The translations under genes and the position numbers were made by a program. From Alphaproteobacteria bacterium (GTDB taxonomy: Bacteria; Pseudomonadota; Alphaproteobacteria; UBA828), in NCBI GenBank assembly GCA_011523425.1, contig WTGU01000040.1:1-64000 (forward strand): DNA of 64,000 bases, given 5' to 3'. Of the stretch, positions 36,209-43,339 are shown piece after piece. The notes below the pieces were generated by a model. It saw only the letters and a list, made by a program, of their open reading frames with translations. It was not told where the DNA came from and made no database searches. Position 1 is the first letter of the stretch. Each line of letters begins with the position of its first letter.

Positions 36209-38028
36209 TCCACCGTGACCGATTTCGCGAGGTTGCGGGGCTGGTCCACGTCGGTCCCCTTGAGCACCGCCACGTGGTAGGCGATGAGCTGGACCGGAAT
36301 GGCGTAGAGGATGGGCGCGACGAAGGGGTCGAGCGAGGGCAGGTCGATGGTCTCCTCGGCCAGCGGCGCCAGCGCCGCACAGCCGCCGCGGTCGCTGATG
36401 ACCACCACGTGGGCGCCGCGGGCCGCAGCCTCCTGCAGGTTCGACGCCGTCTTGTCGAAGAGCGGGCCGGGGGGCGCCACCACGATCACCGGCACGCCCC
36501 GGTCGACCAGCGCGATGGGGCCGTGCTTGAGCTCGCCGGCGGCGAAGCCCTCGGCATGGATGTAGGAGAGCTCCTTCAGCTTGAGCGCCCCTTCGAGCGC
36601 GATGGCGTAGCCGGTGCCGCGGCCGATGTAGAGCACCGTCCCGGCCCGGCGCAGGCTCTCGGCGAGCTCCCGGATGCGCTCGTCGAGGCCCAGCACGTCC
36701 GCCGCCTGGGCCGGCACGTGGGCGAGCGCGGCGGCGAGGCGCGCTTCTTCCGCCGCGTCGATGGCGCCGCGCGCCCGGCCGAGTGCTATGGCGAAGCAGG
36801 CGAGGGTGACGAGCTGGGTGGCGAAGGCCTTGGTCGACGCCACCCCGATCTCGACCCCGGCGTGGGTGGGCAGCACCGCGTCCGCCTCGCGCGCCATGGT
36901 GCTTTCCTGCACGTTGACGACCGCCGCCGTCGGCACCCCGGCCTGCTGCGCGAAGCGCATGGCCGCCAGCGTGTCGGCGGTCTCGCCCGACTGCGAGACG
37001 AAGAGCGCCACGCTGCCGTCCGCCAGCGGCGACGCGCGGTAGCGGAACTCGGACGCGATGTCGACCTCCACCGGAACGCGCGCGGTCTGCTCGATCCAGT
37101 AGCGGGCGGCGAGGCCGGCATAGTAGGAGGTGCCGCAGGCCACCACCGTCACCCGCTCCACCTGCTCCAGCGCGAAGGGGAGGGCGGGCAGCGCGATCCG
37201 CCGCGCGCCCGGATTGTAGTAGGCGCCGAGGGTGTCGCCGATCGCGCCGGGCTGCTCGAAGATCTCCTTCAGCATGTAGTGGCGGTAGGCGCCCTTGCCG
37301 ATCATGGCGCCGTCGTGGGCGGTCTCGCTCAGCGGCCGCCGGACCGGCCGGCCGCCGGAATCGCGTATCTCCGCCGAGCCCGCGCCGAGCACGGCCCAGT
37401 CGCCCTCGTCGAGATAGCTGATGCGGCGGGTGAGGGGGCTGAGCGCGAGCGCGTCGGAGGCGAGATAGGTGGCGTCCTCGCCATGGCCGATCGCGAGCGG
37501 CGAGCCGCGCCGGGCGCCGATCAGCAGGTCCCCGTGTCCGGCGAAGATGATCGCCAGCGCGAACGCGCCCTCGAGCTCCGCCAGCGCGGCGGCGGTGGCC
37601 TCGTCCGGGTCGAGGCCGCGCTCCATGTGCGAATCGATCAGGTGCGGGACCACCTCGGTATCGGTGTCCGAGGCGAGCTCGCGGCCGTCCGCTTCGAGCC
37701 TGGCGCGCAGCTCCTGGTAGTTCTCGATGATGCCGTTGTGGACCACCGCCACGCGGCCGGCGGTGTGCGGGTGGGCGTTGGTCTCGCTGGGCGCGCCGTG
37801 GGTCGCCCAGCGGGTGTGGCCGATGCCCACGGTGCCGGCGACCGGGCGCCGGGCGAGAAGGCGCTCGAGCGCGACGAGCTTGCCCTCGGCACGGCGCAGG
37901 TCGAACGAGCCGTTGGCGAGCGTGGCCAGCCCGGCCGAATCGTAGCCGCGGTACTCGAGCCGCTTCAGCCCGTCGAGGATGTGCGGCGCCGCTTCGTCGC
38001 GGCCGGCGACGCCGATGATTCCGCACAC
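36205..38028 (-). CDS. glmS: Glutamine-fructose-6-phosphate aminotransferase (isomerizing)
   Basis: It makes glucosamine-6-phosphate, the first committed step of UDP-GlcNAc synthesis. The protein has 607 residues. After the GTG start the N-terminal Cys2 (CGIIGVAGRDEAAPHIL) is the glutaminase nucleophile. TRWATHGAPSETNAHPH and HNGIIENYQELR define the glutaminase domain. Two SIS domains follow, with VACGTSYYAGL and SQSGETADTLAAM, and the C-terminal VTVE is the conserved end. It lies 176 bp after glmU on the same strand, with two hairpin repeats between. No glmS ribozyme is recognisable, as expected outside Firmicutes. Confidence 0.97.
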   Translation of the reverse strand: MCGIIGVAGRDEAAPHILDGLKRLEYRGYDSAGLATLANGSFDLRRAEGKLVALERLLARRPVAGTVGIGHTRWATHGAPSETNAHPHTAGRVAVVHNGIIENYQELRARLEADGRELASDTDTEVVPHLIDSHMERGLDPDEATAAALAELEGAFALAIIFAGHGDLLIGARRGSPLAIGHGEDATYLASDALALSPLTRRISYLDEGDWAVLGAGSAEIRDSGGRPVRRPLSETAHDGAMIGKGAYRHYMLKEIFEQPGAIGDTLGAYYNPGARRIALPALPFALEQVERVTVVACGTSYYAGLAARYWIEQTARVPVEVDIASEFRYRASPLADGSVALFVSQSGETADTLAAMRFAQQAGVPTAAVVNVQESTMAREADAVLPTHAGVEIGVASTKAFATQLVTLACFAIALGRARGAIDAAEEARLAAALAHVPAQAADVLGLDERIRELAESLRRAGTVLYIGRGTGYAIALEGALKLKELSYIHAEGFAAGELKHGPIALVDRGVPVIVVAPPGPLFDKTASNLQEAAARGAHVVVISDRGGCAALAPLAEETIDLPSLDPFVAPILYAIPVQLIAYHVAVLKGTDVDQPRNLAKSVTVE

Positions 38029-38062
38029 GCTGCCGGTGCTCCCTCTCCCGTTCGCTCCTAGA

Positions 38063-38087
38063 GCGTATCCGTCTTTGACGGATACGC
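38063..38087. repeat. Perfect hairpin upstream of glmS
   Basis: GCGTATCCGTC and GACGGATACGC form an 11-bp stem with a TTT loop, preceded by CTAGA. It lies 35 bp before the glmS start, inside the glmU-glmS gap. It shares CTAGAGCGT-TCCGT with the element at 38174-38208 and looks like a family of alphaproteobacterial intergenic palindromes. It could attenuate readthrough from glmU. Confidence 0.65.
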
Positions 38088-38173
38088 GACAGGCCGCGAC
38101 TGCGGCCCGCCGCCTATGCGGCGCGCCCGCGCAGGCGCCGGCCGCAGGCCGGCTGCCGTGAGCGACAAAGAGG

Positions 38174-38208
38174 CTAGAGCGTTTCCGTGTAAAGCGAACA
38201 CGCTCTAG
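38174..38208. repeat. Palindromic repeat overlapping the glmU stop
   Basis: CTAGAGCG (38174-38181) and CGCTCTAG (38201-38208) are exact inverted repeats, with a partly paired middle (TTTCCGTGTAAAGCGAACA). The TAG stop of glmU lies within it. The form AGAGCGTTTCCG...CGCTCT is a widespread palindrome in alphaproteobacteria. The 87 bp between the two hairpins hold only GC-rich, uninformative sequence. Confidence 0.65.
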
Positions 38209-39668
38209 TCTCCGGTCGCCTTGGTCAGGCGGCGGGCGCGCCTGCGCGCGGCGGCGCCCTTGCGCTCGCTCTGCTCGCCTCTGGCGACGGCGATGGAATC
38301 CGCCTCCACGTCCTCGGTGATCACGCTGCCGGCGCCCACCACCGCGCCGGGGCCGACGGAGACCGGCGCCACCAGCGCCGAGTTGGAGCCGATGAAGGCG
38401 CCCTCGCCGATCTCGGTCCGGGACTTGGCGTAGCCGTCATAGTTGCAGGTGATGGTGCCGGCGCCGATGTTCGCGCCCGCGCCGACGCCCGCATCGCCGA
38501 CATAGCTCAGATGGTTGATCTTCGCGCCCTCGGCGACCGTGCTGTTCTTCACCTCGACGAAGTTGCCGACGCGCGCGCCCTCGCCGATATCGCTGCCGGG
38601 CCTGAGCCGGGCGAAGGGGCCGATCGCGGCGTGCGCTCCCACCCGCACCCCTTCCAGATGGCTGAAGGGCCTGATCTCGGCGCCGTCGCCGATGGTGACG
38701 CCCGGGCCGATCACCACGTTGGGGCCGATGGTCACGTCGGCGCCGAGCCGCGTGTCGGCGCTGAGCCAGACCGTCGTGGGCTCTACCAGGGTCGTGCCCG
38801 CCTCCATCGCCGCCCGGCGCAGCCTGTCCTGCACCACGCGCTCGGCGGCGGCGAGCTGGATGCGGTCGTTGATTCCCATGACCTCGTCGCCGGGCGCCTC
38901 CGTGATAGTGCAGGTGCCACCTTCGCCTGAGACGATGGCGGGGATGTCGGTCACGTAGTACTCGCCCTTCGCATTGTCGTTGCCGACCGCGTCGATGAGG
39001 GGGAAGAGCCGGCGCCCGTCGATCGCCATGGGGCCCGCGTTGCAGAGCGTGACCGCGCGCTCCGCCTCGCTCGCGCCTGCGGCCTCGACGATGCGCTCCA
39101 GCGTCCCGTCCGGCGCGAGGATGAGCCGGCCGTAGGCGCCCGGCTCCGCCGGGCGGAAGCCCAGCACCGCGGCGGCGGCGCCCACGCTCTCGCGCCGGGC
39201 GCGGACGAGCCCGGCCAGGGTCTCGCCCCGCACCAGCGGCGTGTCCGCGAACATGACCAGCACGTCGCCGGCGAAATCCGCCAGCAGCGGGCGGGCCTGC
39301 GCCACCGCATGCGCCGTGCCGAGCGGCTCCGCCTGCACCACGCAGTCGAGCGGACCTGCGGCTTCCTGCAGCGCGGCGGCCTCGGCCTCGAGCTCCGGCC
39401 CGATCACCAGGACCACGCGCTCTGGCCGGAGCGCCTGGACGTTGGCCAGCACGTGGCCCACCATCGGCCGCCCGGCGAGGGGGTGGAGCACCTTGGGCCG
39501 GGCCGAGCGCATGCGAGTCCCCTTGCCGGCCGCGAGCACGACGCAGGCGAGCCCTTCCACCGGCACGGCGGGGGCCAGCGCGGCGATGAGCGGGCGCGGC
39601 TCGCCGCTGGCGCTCTCGGGCCCGGAGGCCCGGTCCGCAGGGGAGGGATGGGAGACCGCCTGGCTCAC
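38205..39668 (-). CDS. glmU: Bifunctional UDP-N-acetylglucosamine pyrophosphorylase / glucosamine-1-P acetyltransferase
   Basis: It acetylates glucosamine-1-phosphate and then joins it to UMP, giving UDP-GlcNAc. With the GTG at 39668 it has 487 residues. The uridylyltransferase domain begins with LAAGKGTRMRS (45-55) and includes GTAHAV, FADTPLV and KGEYYVTDI. The left-handed beta-helix acetyltransferase domain has the hexapeptides TIGPNVVIGPGVTIGDGA, then EVKNSTVAEGAKINHLSYVGDA and ITCNYDGYAKSRTEIG. I choose the GTG because a promoter with its -10 at 39733-39738 lies over the upstream ATGs, which would then be untranscribed. The N-terminus is about 35 residues longer than in E. coli GlmU. Confidence 0.94.
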   Translation of the reverse strand: MSQAVSHPSPADRASGPESASGEPRPLIAALAPAVPVEGLACVVLAAGKGTRMRSARPKVLHPLAGRPMVGHVLANVQALRPERVVLVIGPELEAEAAALQEAAGPLDCVVQAEPLGTAHAVAQARPLLADFAGDVLVMFADTPLVRGETLAGLVRARRESVGAAAAVLGFRPAEPGAYGRLILAPDGTLERIVEAAGASEAERAVTLCNAGPMAIDGRRLFPLIDAVGNDNAKGEYYVTDIPAIVSGEGGTCTITEAPGDEVMGINDRIQLAAAERVVQDRLRRAAMEAGTTLVEPTTVWLSADTRLGADVTIGPNVVIGPGVTIGDGAEIRPFSHLEGVRVGAHAAIGPFARLRPGSDIGEGARVGNFVEVKNSTVAEGAKINHLSYVGDAGVGAGANIGAGTITCNYDGYAKSRTEIGEGAFIGSNSALVAPVSVGPGAVVGAGSVITEDVEADSIAVARGEQSERKGAAARRRARRLTKATGD

Positions 39669-39732
39669 GCCCAATGTCTCATCTGTTTCGGGATGTCCGG
39701 CGCCGGATCGGTGGGGCCATGCGAGTCCTCTC

Positions 39733-39764
39733 ATCATAGCATGTCCGCCGGCGTTCCTTGTCAA
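39733..39764 (-). promoter_or_regulatory. Probable glmU promoter
   Basis: On the minus strand a perfect TTGACA (39759-39764) is followed by TATGAT (39733-39738, spacing 20) or TGCTAT (39736-39741, spacing 17). Transcription would start near 39727, leaving a leader of about 60 nt before the GTG at 39668. It sits between the divergent glmU and gph genes. Confidence 0.5.
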
Positions 39765-39794
39765 CGGGCGCGCCTTCCCCCACCATCGCCGGCG

Positions 39795-40484
39795 ATGCGA
39801 GAGCATGTGGACGCGGTGCTGCTCGATTTCGACGGGACGCTCGCGGATTCCGCGCCCGACCTCATCGCGGCGCTCAACCGGCTTCTGGAGGAGATGGGCC
39901 ACGCTCCGGTCGCGTTCGCCGGCTTTCGCCAGCGGGCGGGCGAGGGCGCCAAGCGGCTGCTGCTCGCGGCCCTCGCCGCGCAGGGGCAGGAGCGCCCCGA
40001 CGACGCGACGCTGCGGCGTCTGATCGAGACGCTGATCGCCTACTACTTCGAGATCGAGACCGAGAGGATCAGGCTGTTCCCCTCGGTGGCGGCCACGCTG
40101 GAGCGGCTGCGCGACGGCGGCGTCTCGCTCGCCGTCTGCACCAACAGGGGGGAGTGCTCCACGCGCCGGCTGCTCGCCCATTTCGGGATCGACCGCCACG
40201 TAGGCGCGGTGCTGGCGGGCGACACGGTGGCGAAGATGAAGCCCGATCCCGGCCATCTGCGGGAGGCGCTGGCGGCGCTCGGCGCCACGCCCGCGCGCGC
40301 GGTCATGGTTGGCGACAGCGCAGCCGACGTCGATGCGGCGCAGGGCGCGGGCATGCCCGCGATCGTGACGGCCTACGGCTACAGCCCGACGCCCGCGCAC
40401 GCGCTCGGCGCCGACGCCGTGATCGAGGATTTCGCCGAGCTGCCGGCGGCCATCGGCAGGCTGTTCAGAGGGTCCAGCGTCTGA
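39795..40484 (+). CDS. gph: Phosphoglycolate phosphatase, HAD family
   Basis: It dephosphorylates 2-phosphoglycolate. The protein has 229 residues. HAD motif I is LLDFDGTLADS (D11, D13), motif II is the VCTNRG region, Lys lies in AKMKPDPGHL, and motif III/IV is MVGDSAADVDAA. The helical cap between motifs I and II and the EMGHAPV/GFRQRAGEGAKRLL pattern fit the Gph branch. Start at the ATG 39795, divergent from glmU. The 3' end overlaps the 3' end of the convergent nucleotide-sugar dehydrogenase by 20 bp. Other small HAD phosphatases share this look, so the exact substrate is by family. Confidence 0.88.
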   Translation: MREHVDAVLLDFDGTLADSAPDLIAALNRLLEEMGHAPVAFAGFRQRAGEGAKRLLLAALAAQGQERPDDATLRRLIETLIAYYFEIETERIRLFPSVAATLERLRDGGVSLAVCTNRGECSTRRLLAHFGIDRHVGAVLAGDTVAKMKPDPGHLREALAALGATPARAVMVGDSAADVDAAQGAGMPAIVTAYGYSPTPAHALGADAVIEDFAELPAAIGRLFRGSSV

Positions 40485-41724
40485 GGCCCGCCGGCAGCGG
40501 CGTGTCGCGCCACATGTTCTTGATGTCCGCGACGAGGCCGCCCGGCGCCAGCAGGGAGGCGAAGGTGGCGGTGGTAAACGCCCGGTAGGGGGCGTGGGCC
40601 ACGACGCCGAGCACGCAGGCGTAGCCGCCGGCGCCGTCGAGCCCCGGCAGGAGGCGGATGCCGTAGCGTCTCTCCACCTCGTCCGGATCGGCGAAGGGGT
40701 CGTGCACCGCGGTCTCGATGCCGCGCGCAGCCAGCGCCGCGACCATGTCCGGCACCTGGGTGTTGCGGATGTCCGGCACGTTCTCCTTGAAGGTGATGCC
40801 GAGGACGAGCACCGGCCCCGCCGCGCCTTCCAGCCGCCGCTCGATCTGCTCGACGATGAAGGCTCCCATCGCCTCGTTGGTGCGTCGGCTGGCGAGGACG
40901 ATCAGCGGGTCCCTGCCGACCTCTTCCGCGCGGTGCGCCAGATAGTAGGGGTCCACGCCGACGCAGTGCCCGCCGACGAGCCCCGGCCTGAAGTCCAGAA
41001 AATTCCACTTGGTGCGGGCGGCGTCGAGAACGTCGTGGGTGGAGAGCCCGAGCGTGCAGAAGACCTGCGCGACCTCGTTGATGAAGGCGATGTTGACGTC
41101 GCGCTGGGCGTTCTCGATCACCTTGGCGGCCTCGGCGGTGCGGATGTCGCGGGCGATGAAGACGTTGCCGCCGTTGACCGTGCCGTAGAGCGCGGCCAGC
41201 CGCTCGGCGATCTCCGGCGTCTGGCCGGCCACCACCCTGGTGATGTGCTCCAGCCCGTGCGCCGGATCGCCGGGGTTCATCCGCTCCGGCGCATAGCCGA
41301 CGTGGAAGTCCGTGCCGGCGGCGAGCGAGGACGCGCGCTCCAGCTCCGGCACGCAGATGTCCTCGGTGACCCCGGGCCATACCGTGCTCTCGTAGACCAC
41401 GAGCGCGCCCGTGCCGAGGCGCGCGCCGATGGTGCGCGAGGCGGCCAGCACGGCGCCGAGATCGGGGCGCTTCTCCTCGTCGAGCGGCGTCGGCACGGTC
41501 ACGATGAAGACGTCCGCGCCGGCGATGTCGTCCGCCTCTGCGCTGAGCCCCAGCGGGGCGGCGGCGAGGCGCTCGGGCGAGAGCTCGCCGGTGCGGTCCA
41601 GGCCCTTTCTCAGCTCGTCGATGCGGGATGCGCTGATGTCGAAGCCCAGCGTCTCGAAGTGGTGGCTCAGGGCGGCTGCCAGTGGCAGGCCGACATAGCC
41701 GAGACCGATGACCGCAATGCGCAT
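40465..41724 (-). CDS. UDP-N-acetyl-hexosamine 6-dehydrogenase (TviB/WbpA type)
   Basis: It oxidises a UDP-HexNAc to the uronic acid with two NAD+, for surface polysaccharide. The protein has 419 residues. The Rossmann start is GLGYVGLPLAAAL (7-19), followed by VPTPLDEEKRPDL, ESTVWPGVTEDICVPELE, the GYAPERMNPGD loop, Lys/Asn in KVIENAQRDVNIAFINE, and the catalytic Cys254 in GGHCVGVDPYYL. ITFKENVPDIRNT marks the UDP-binding C-terminal domain. The VNPGD-like and KENVPDIRNT blocks fit UDP-GalNAcA/GlcNAcA dehydrogenases better than UDP-glucose dehydrogenase. glmU and glmS, which make its precursor, are close by. Confidence 0.9.
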   Translation of the reverse strand: MRIAVIGLGYVGLPLAAALSHHFETLGFDISASRIDELRKGLDRTGELSPERLAAAPLGLSAEADDIAGADVFIVTVPTPLDEEKRPDLGAVLAASRTIGARLGTGALVVYESTVWPGVTEDICVPELERASSLAAGTDFHVGYAPERMNPGDPAHGLEHITRVVAGQTPEIAERLAALYGTVNGGNVFIARDIRTAEAAKVIENAQRDVNIAFINEVAQVFCTLGLSTHDVLDAARTKWNFLDFRPGLVGGHCVGVDPYYLAHRAEEVGRDPLIVLASRRTNEAMGAFIVEQIERRLEGAAGPVLVLGITFKENVPDIRNTQVPDMVAALAARGIETAVHDPFADPDEVERRYGIRLLPGLDGAGGYACVLGVVAHAPYRAFTTATFASLLAPGGLVADIKNMWRDTPLPAGLRRWTL

Positions 41725-41903
41725 GGATCGATGCCCGAGACGATGAGCGGGACGCGCCCGCGCCTGCGCTCCTCCGGCGTCCGGCCGGCGGCAGGCGCAT
41801 CACTCTATCGCCGATCCGGGCCTGTGCGCGCAACTGCCGGCTCGGCGCCCGTGTCCCCCGCAGCCCTTGCGGCCCGCCCTGCGAGGCGATAACACGAAGG
41901 GCG

Positions 41904-42131
41904 ATGGCACATCGTCCGAGACGTGCGGGCCTGAGAACGAAAGTGGCCGCGCTCGCCGTGGTCCTGCTGCTCGCGGGCAGTCAGGTGGCAGGCTGCGTCA
42001 GCCGCGACGCCGGCGGCGATGCGAACGCTCCCGGCCAGTCCGCCCGGACCGAAGCGCTGATCGCCGCCGCCGCGATCCTGAGCGTCCTGCTCGCCGGTGC
42101 CGCCGCGTCCTCCGAAGGCGGGGGCGAGTAG
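41904..42131 (+). CDS. Small predicted lipoprotein with a second hydrophobic segment
   Basis: The protein has 75 residues. A basic start (MAHRPRRAGLRTK) and hydrophobic core are followed by the lipobox VAGC with Cys31, so lipid attachment after cleavage is predicted. Residues 32-50 are polar, then 51-68 (ALIAAAAILSVLLAGAAA) form another hydrophobic stretch, and SSEGGGE ends it. A ribosome site GAAGGG lies just before the ATG. I recognise no family. It lies alone, divergent from the dehydrogenase and with only three bases between its stop and the stop of the next gene. Confidence 0.65.
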   Translation: MAHRPRRAGLRTKVAALAVVLLLAGSQVAGCVSRDAGGDANAPGQSARTEALIAAAAILSVLLAGAAASSEGGGE

Positions 42132-42134
42132 AGC

Positions 42135-43214
42135 TCAGGCCGGGCCCGAGGCCTTCTCCCAGCCGAGCGCGGCGAGCGCCCGTGCGCGGTCGCCATATTC
42201 GTGGGCGTTGGCCGCGCTCGCATTGCCCTTGAGGCCGCGCGCGTAGACCCCCTGGCAGATCGCCGCCATGCGGAAGAAGGCGAAGGCCATGTAGAAGCGC
42301 CAGTCGGCGATCGGCCCGCGGCCTGCGCGTTCGCAGTAGGCGTCGCGGTAGTCTTCCTCCGCCGGCAGCCCGAGCGCGGCGAAATCGGCGCCGCCGAGCC
42401 CCGGCAGGGCGCTGGCGCCGCGCGGGATCGAGAAGGCCAGGCAGTTGTGGGCGAGGTCGCTCAGCGGGTGGCCGAGGGTGCTGAGCTCCCAGTCCAGCAC
42501 CGCGGCGATGCGGGGCTCCGTGGGATGCACGATCAGGTTGCCGGGCCGGTAGTCGCCGTGGACGATGGTGGTCTCGTCGTCCTCGGGGATGTGATCGGGC
42601 AGCCAGGCGATCAGGCGGTCCATCTCCGCGATCTCGCCGGTCTGCGAGGCCTCGTACTGGCCGCTCCAGCGGCGGATCTGGCGCGCGATGTAGTTGCCTT
42701 CGCGGCCGAAGTCGGCGAGGCCGAGCGCCCGCCAGTCGACCCCGTGCAGGCGCGCCAGCACGTCCGCCATCGAGGCGTAGAGCGCCCGGCGCCGCTCGGG
42801 CGCGAGCGCAGGCCACGCCGGGTCCTGATCGACCGCGCCCTCCACATGGTCCATCACGTAGAACGCCGTGCCGATGATACCCGGGTCCTCGCAGAGGTGG
42901 TGGACCCGCGGCACGGGCACGTCGGTCTCCGCCAGCGCCGCGAGGATGCGGTATTCGCGCTCGACCAGATGGGCCGAGGGCAGCAGCGTGCCCGGCGGCT
43001 TCTTGCGCAGCACGAAGCGGCGCTCCGGCCCCTCGATCAGATAGGTCGGGTTGGACTGGCCGGCCGCGAACTGGCCGATGGCGCCGATCGGCGCGGCCGC
43101 CGGCACATGCGCCGCGAGATAGCGCTCCAGCGCCGCCCGGTCGATGCGGTGCGCCGCGCGCGGGGGCGTAGTCGCCGTTCCTGGGGCCGCTTGCGGCGCT
43201 GCTTCCGAAGGCAT
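42135..43214 (-). CDS. Phosphotransferase of the aminoglycoside/choline kinase fold (ACAD10/11-like)
   Basis: The protein has 359 residues of protein-kinase-like fold. FVLRKKPPGTLLPSAH carries the ATP-binding Lys, then VEREYRILAAL, VPRVHHLCEDPGIIGTAFYVMDHVEG, the Brenner motif TTIVHGDYRPGNLIVHP with the catalytic Asp, and the metal Asp in AVLDWELSTLGHPLSDLA. The pattern matches the kinase domain of mammalian ACAD10/11, which phosphorylates hydroxyacyl-CoAs. In bacteria such genes often neighbour acyl-CoA dehydrogenases; here one lies 6 kb away. Antibiotic resistance is not implied by the fold. Confidence 0.88.
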   Translation of the reverse strand: MPSEAAPQAAPGTATTPPRAAHRIDRAALERYLAAHVPAAAPIGAIGQFAAGQSNPTYLIEGPERRFVLRKKPPGTLLPSAHLVEREYRILAALAETDVPVPRVHHLCEDPGIIGTAFYVMDHVEGAVDQDPAWPALAPERRRALYASMADVLARLHGVDWRALGLADFGREGNYIARQIRRWSGQYEASQTGEIAEMDRLIAWLPDHIPEDDETTIVHGDYRPGNLIVHPTEPRIAAVLDWELSTLGHPLSDLAHNCLAFSIPRGASALPGLGGADFAALGLPAEEDYRDAYCERAGRGPIADWRFYMAFAFFRMAAICQGVYARGLKGNASAANAHEYGDRARALAALGWEKASGPA

Positions 43215-43339
43215 CTGCCAGCCTGACCGTTGCCGGGCCGTCGTTCCGAGCCGTCATTCTAGGGAGCGGCCCCGGCGCCGGCCAGAGTCGACGCGGCGCT
43301 GGCTCCCTCCTATCATCGCGGCCGGCCGGGGAGGGGCGC

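Noticed and set aside
38029-38204. glmS ribozyme
   Set aside because: The gap contains only simple hairpins with no resemblance to the double-pseudoknot ribozyme, which is restricted to Gram-positive relatives.
40465-40484. Convergent 20-bp overlap of gph and the nucleotide-sugar dehydrogenase as a regulatory antisense device
   Set aside because: Short 3' overlaps are common in compact genomes, and both C-termini look normal.
42135-43214. Aminoglycoside resistance kinase
   Set aside because: Motifs fit the ACAD10/11-like phosphotransferase branch common in non-resistant environmental bacteria; the fold alone does not indicate resistance.
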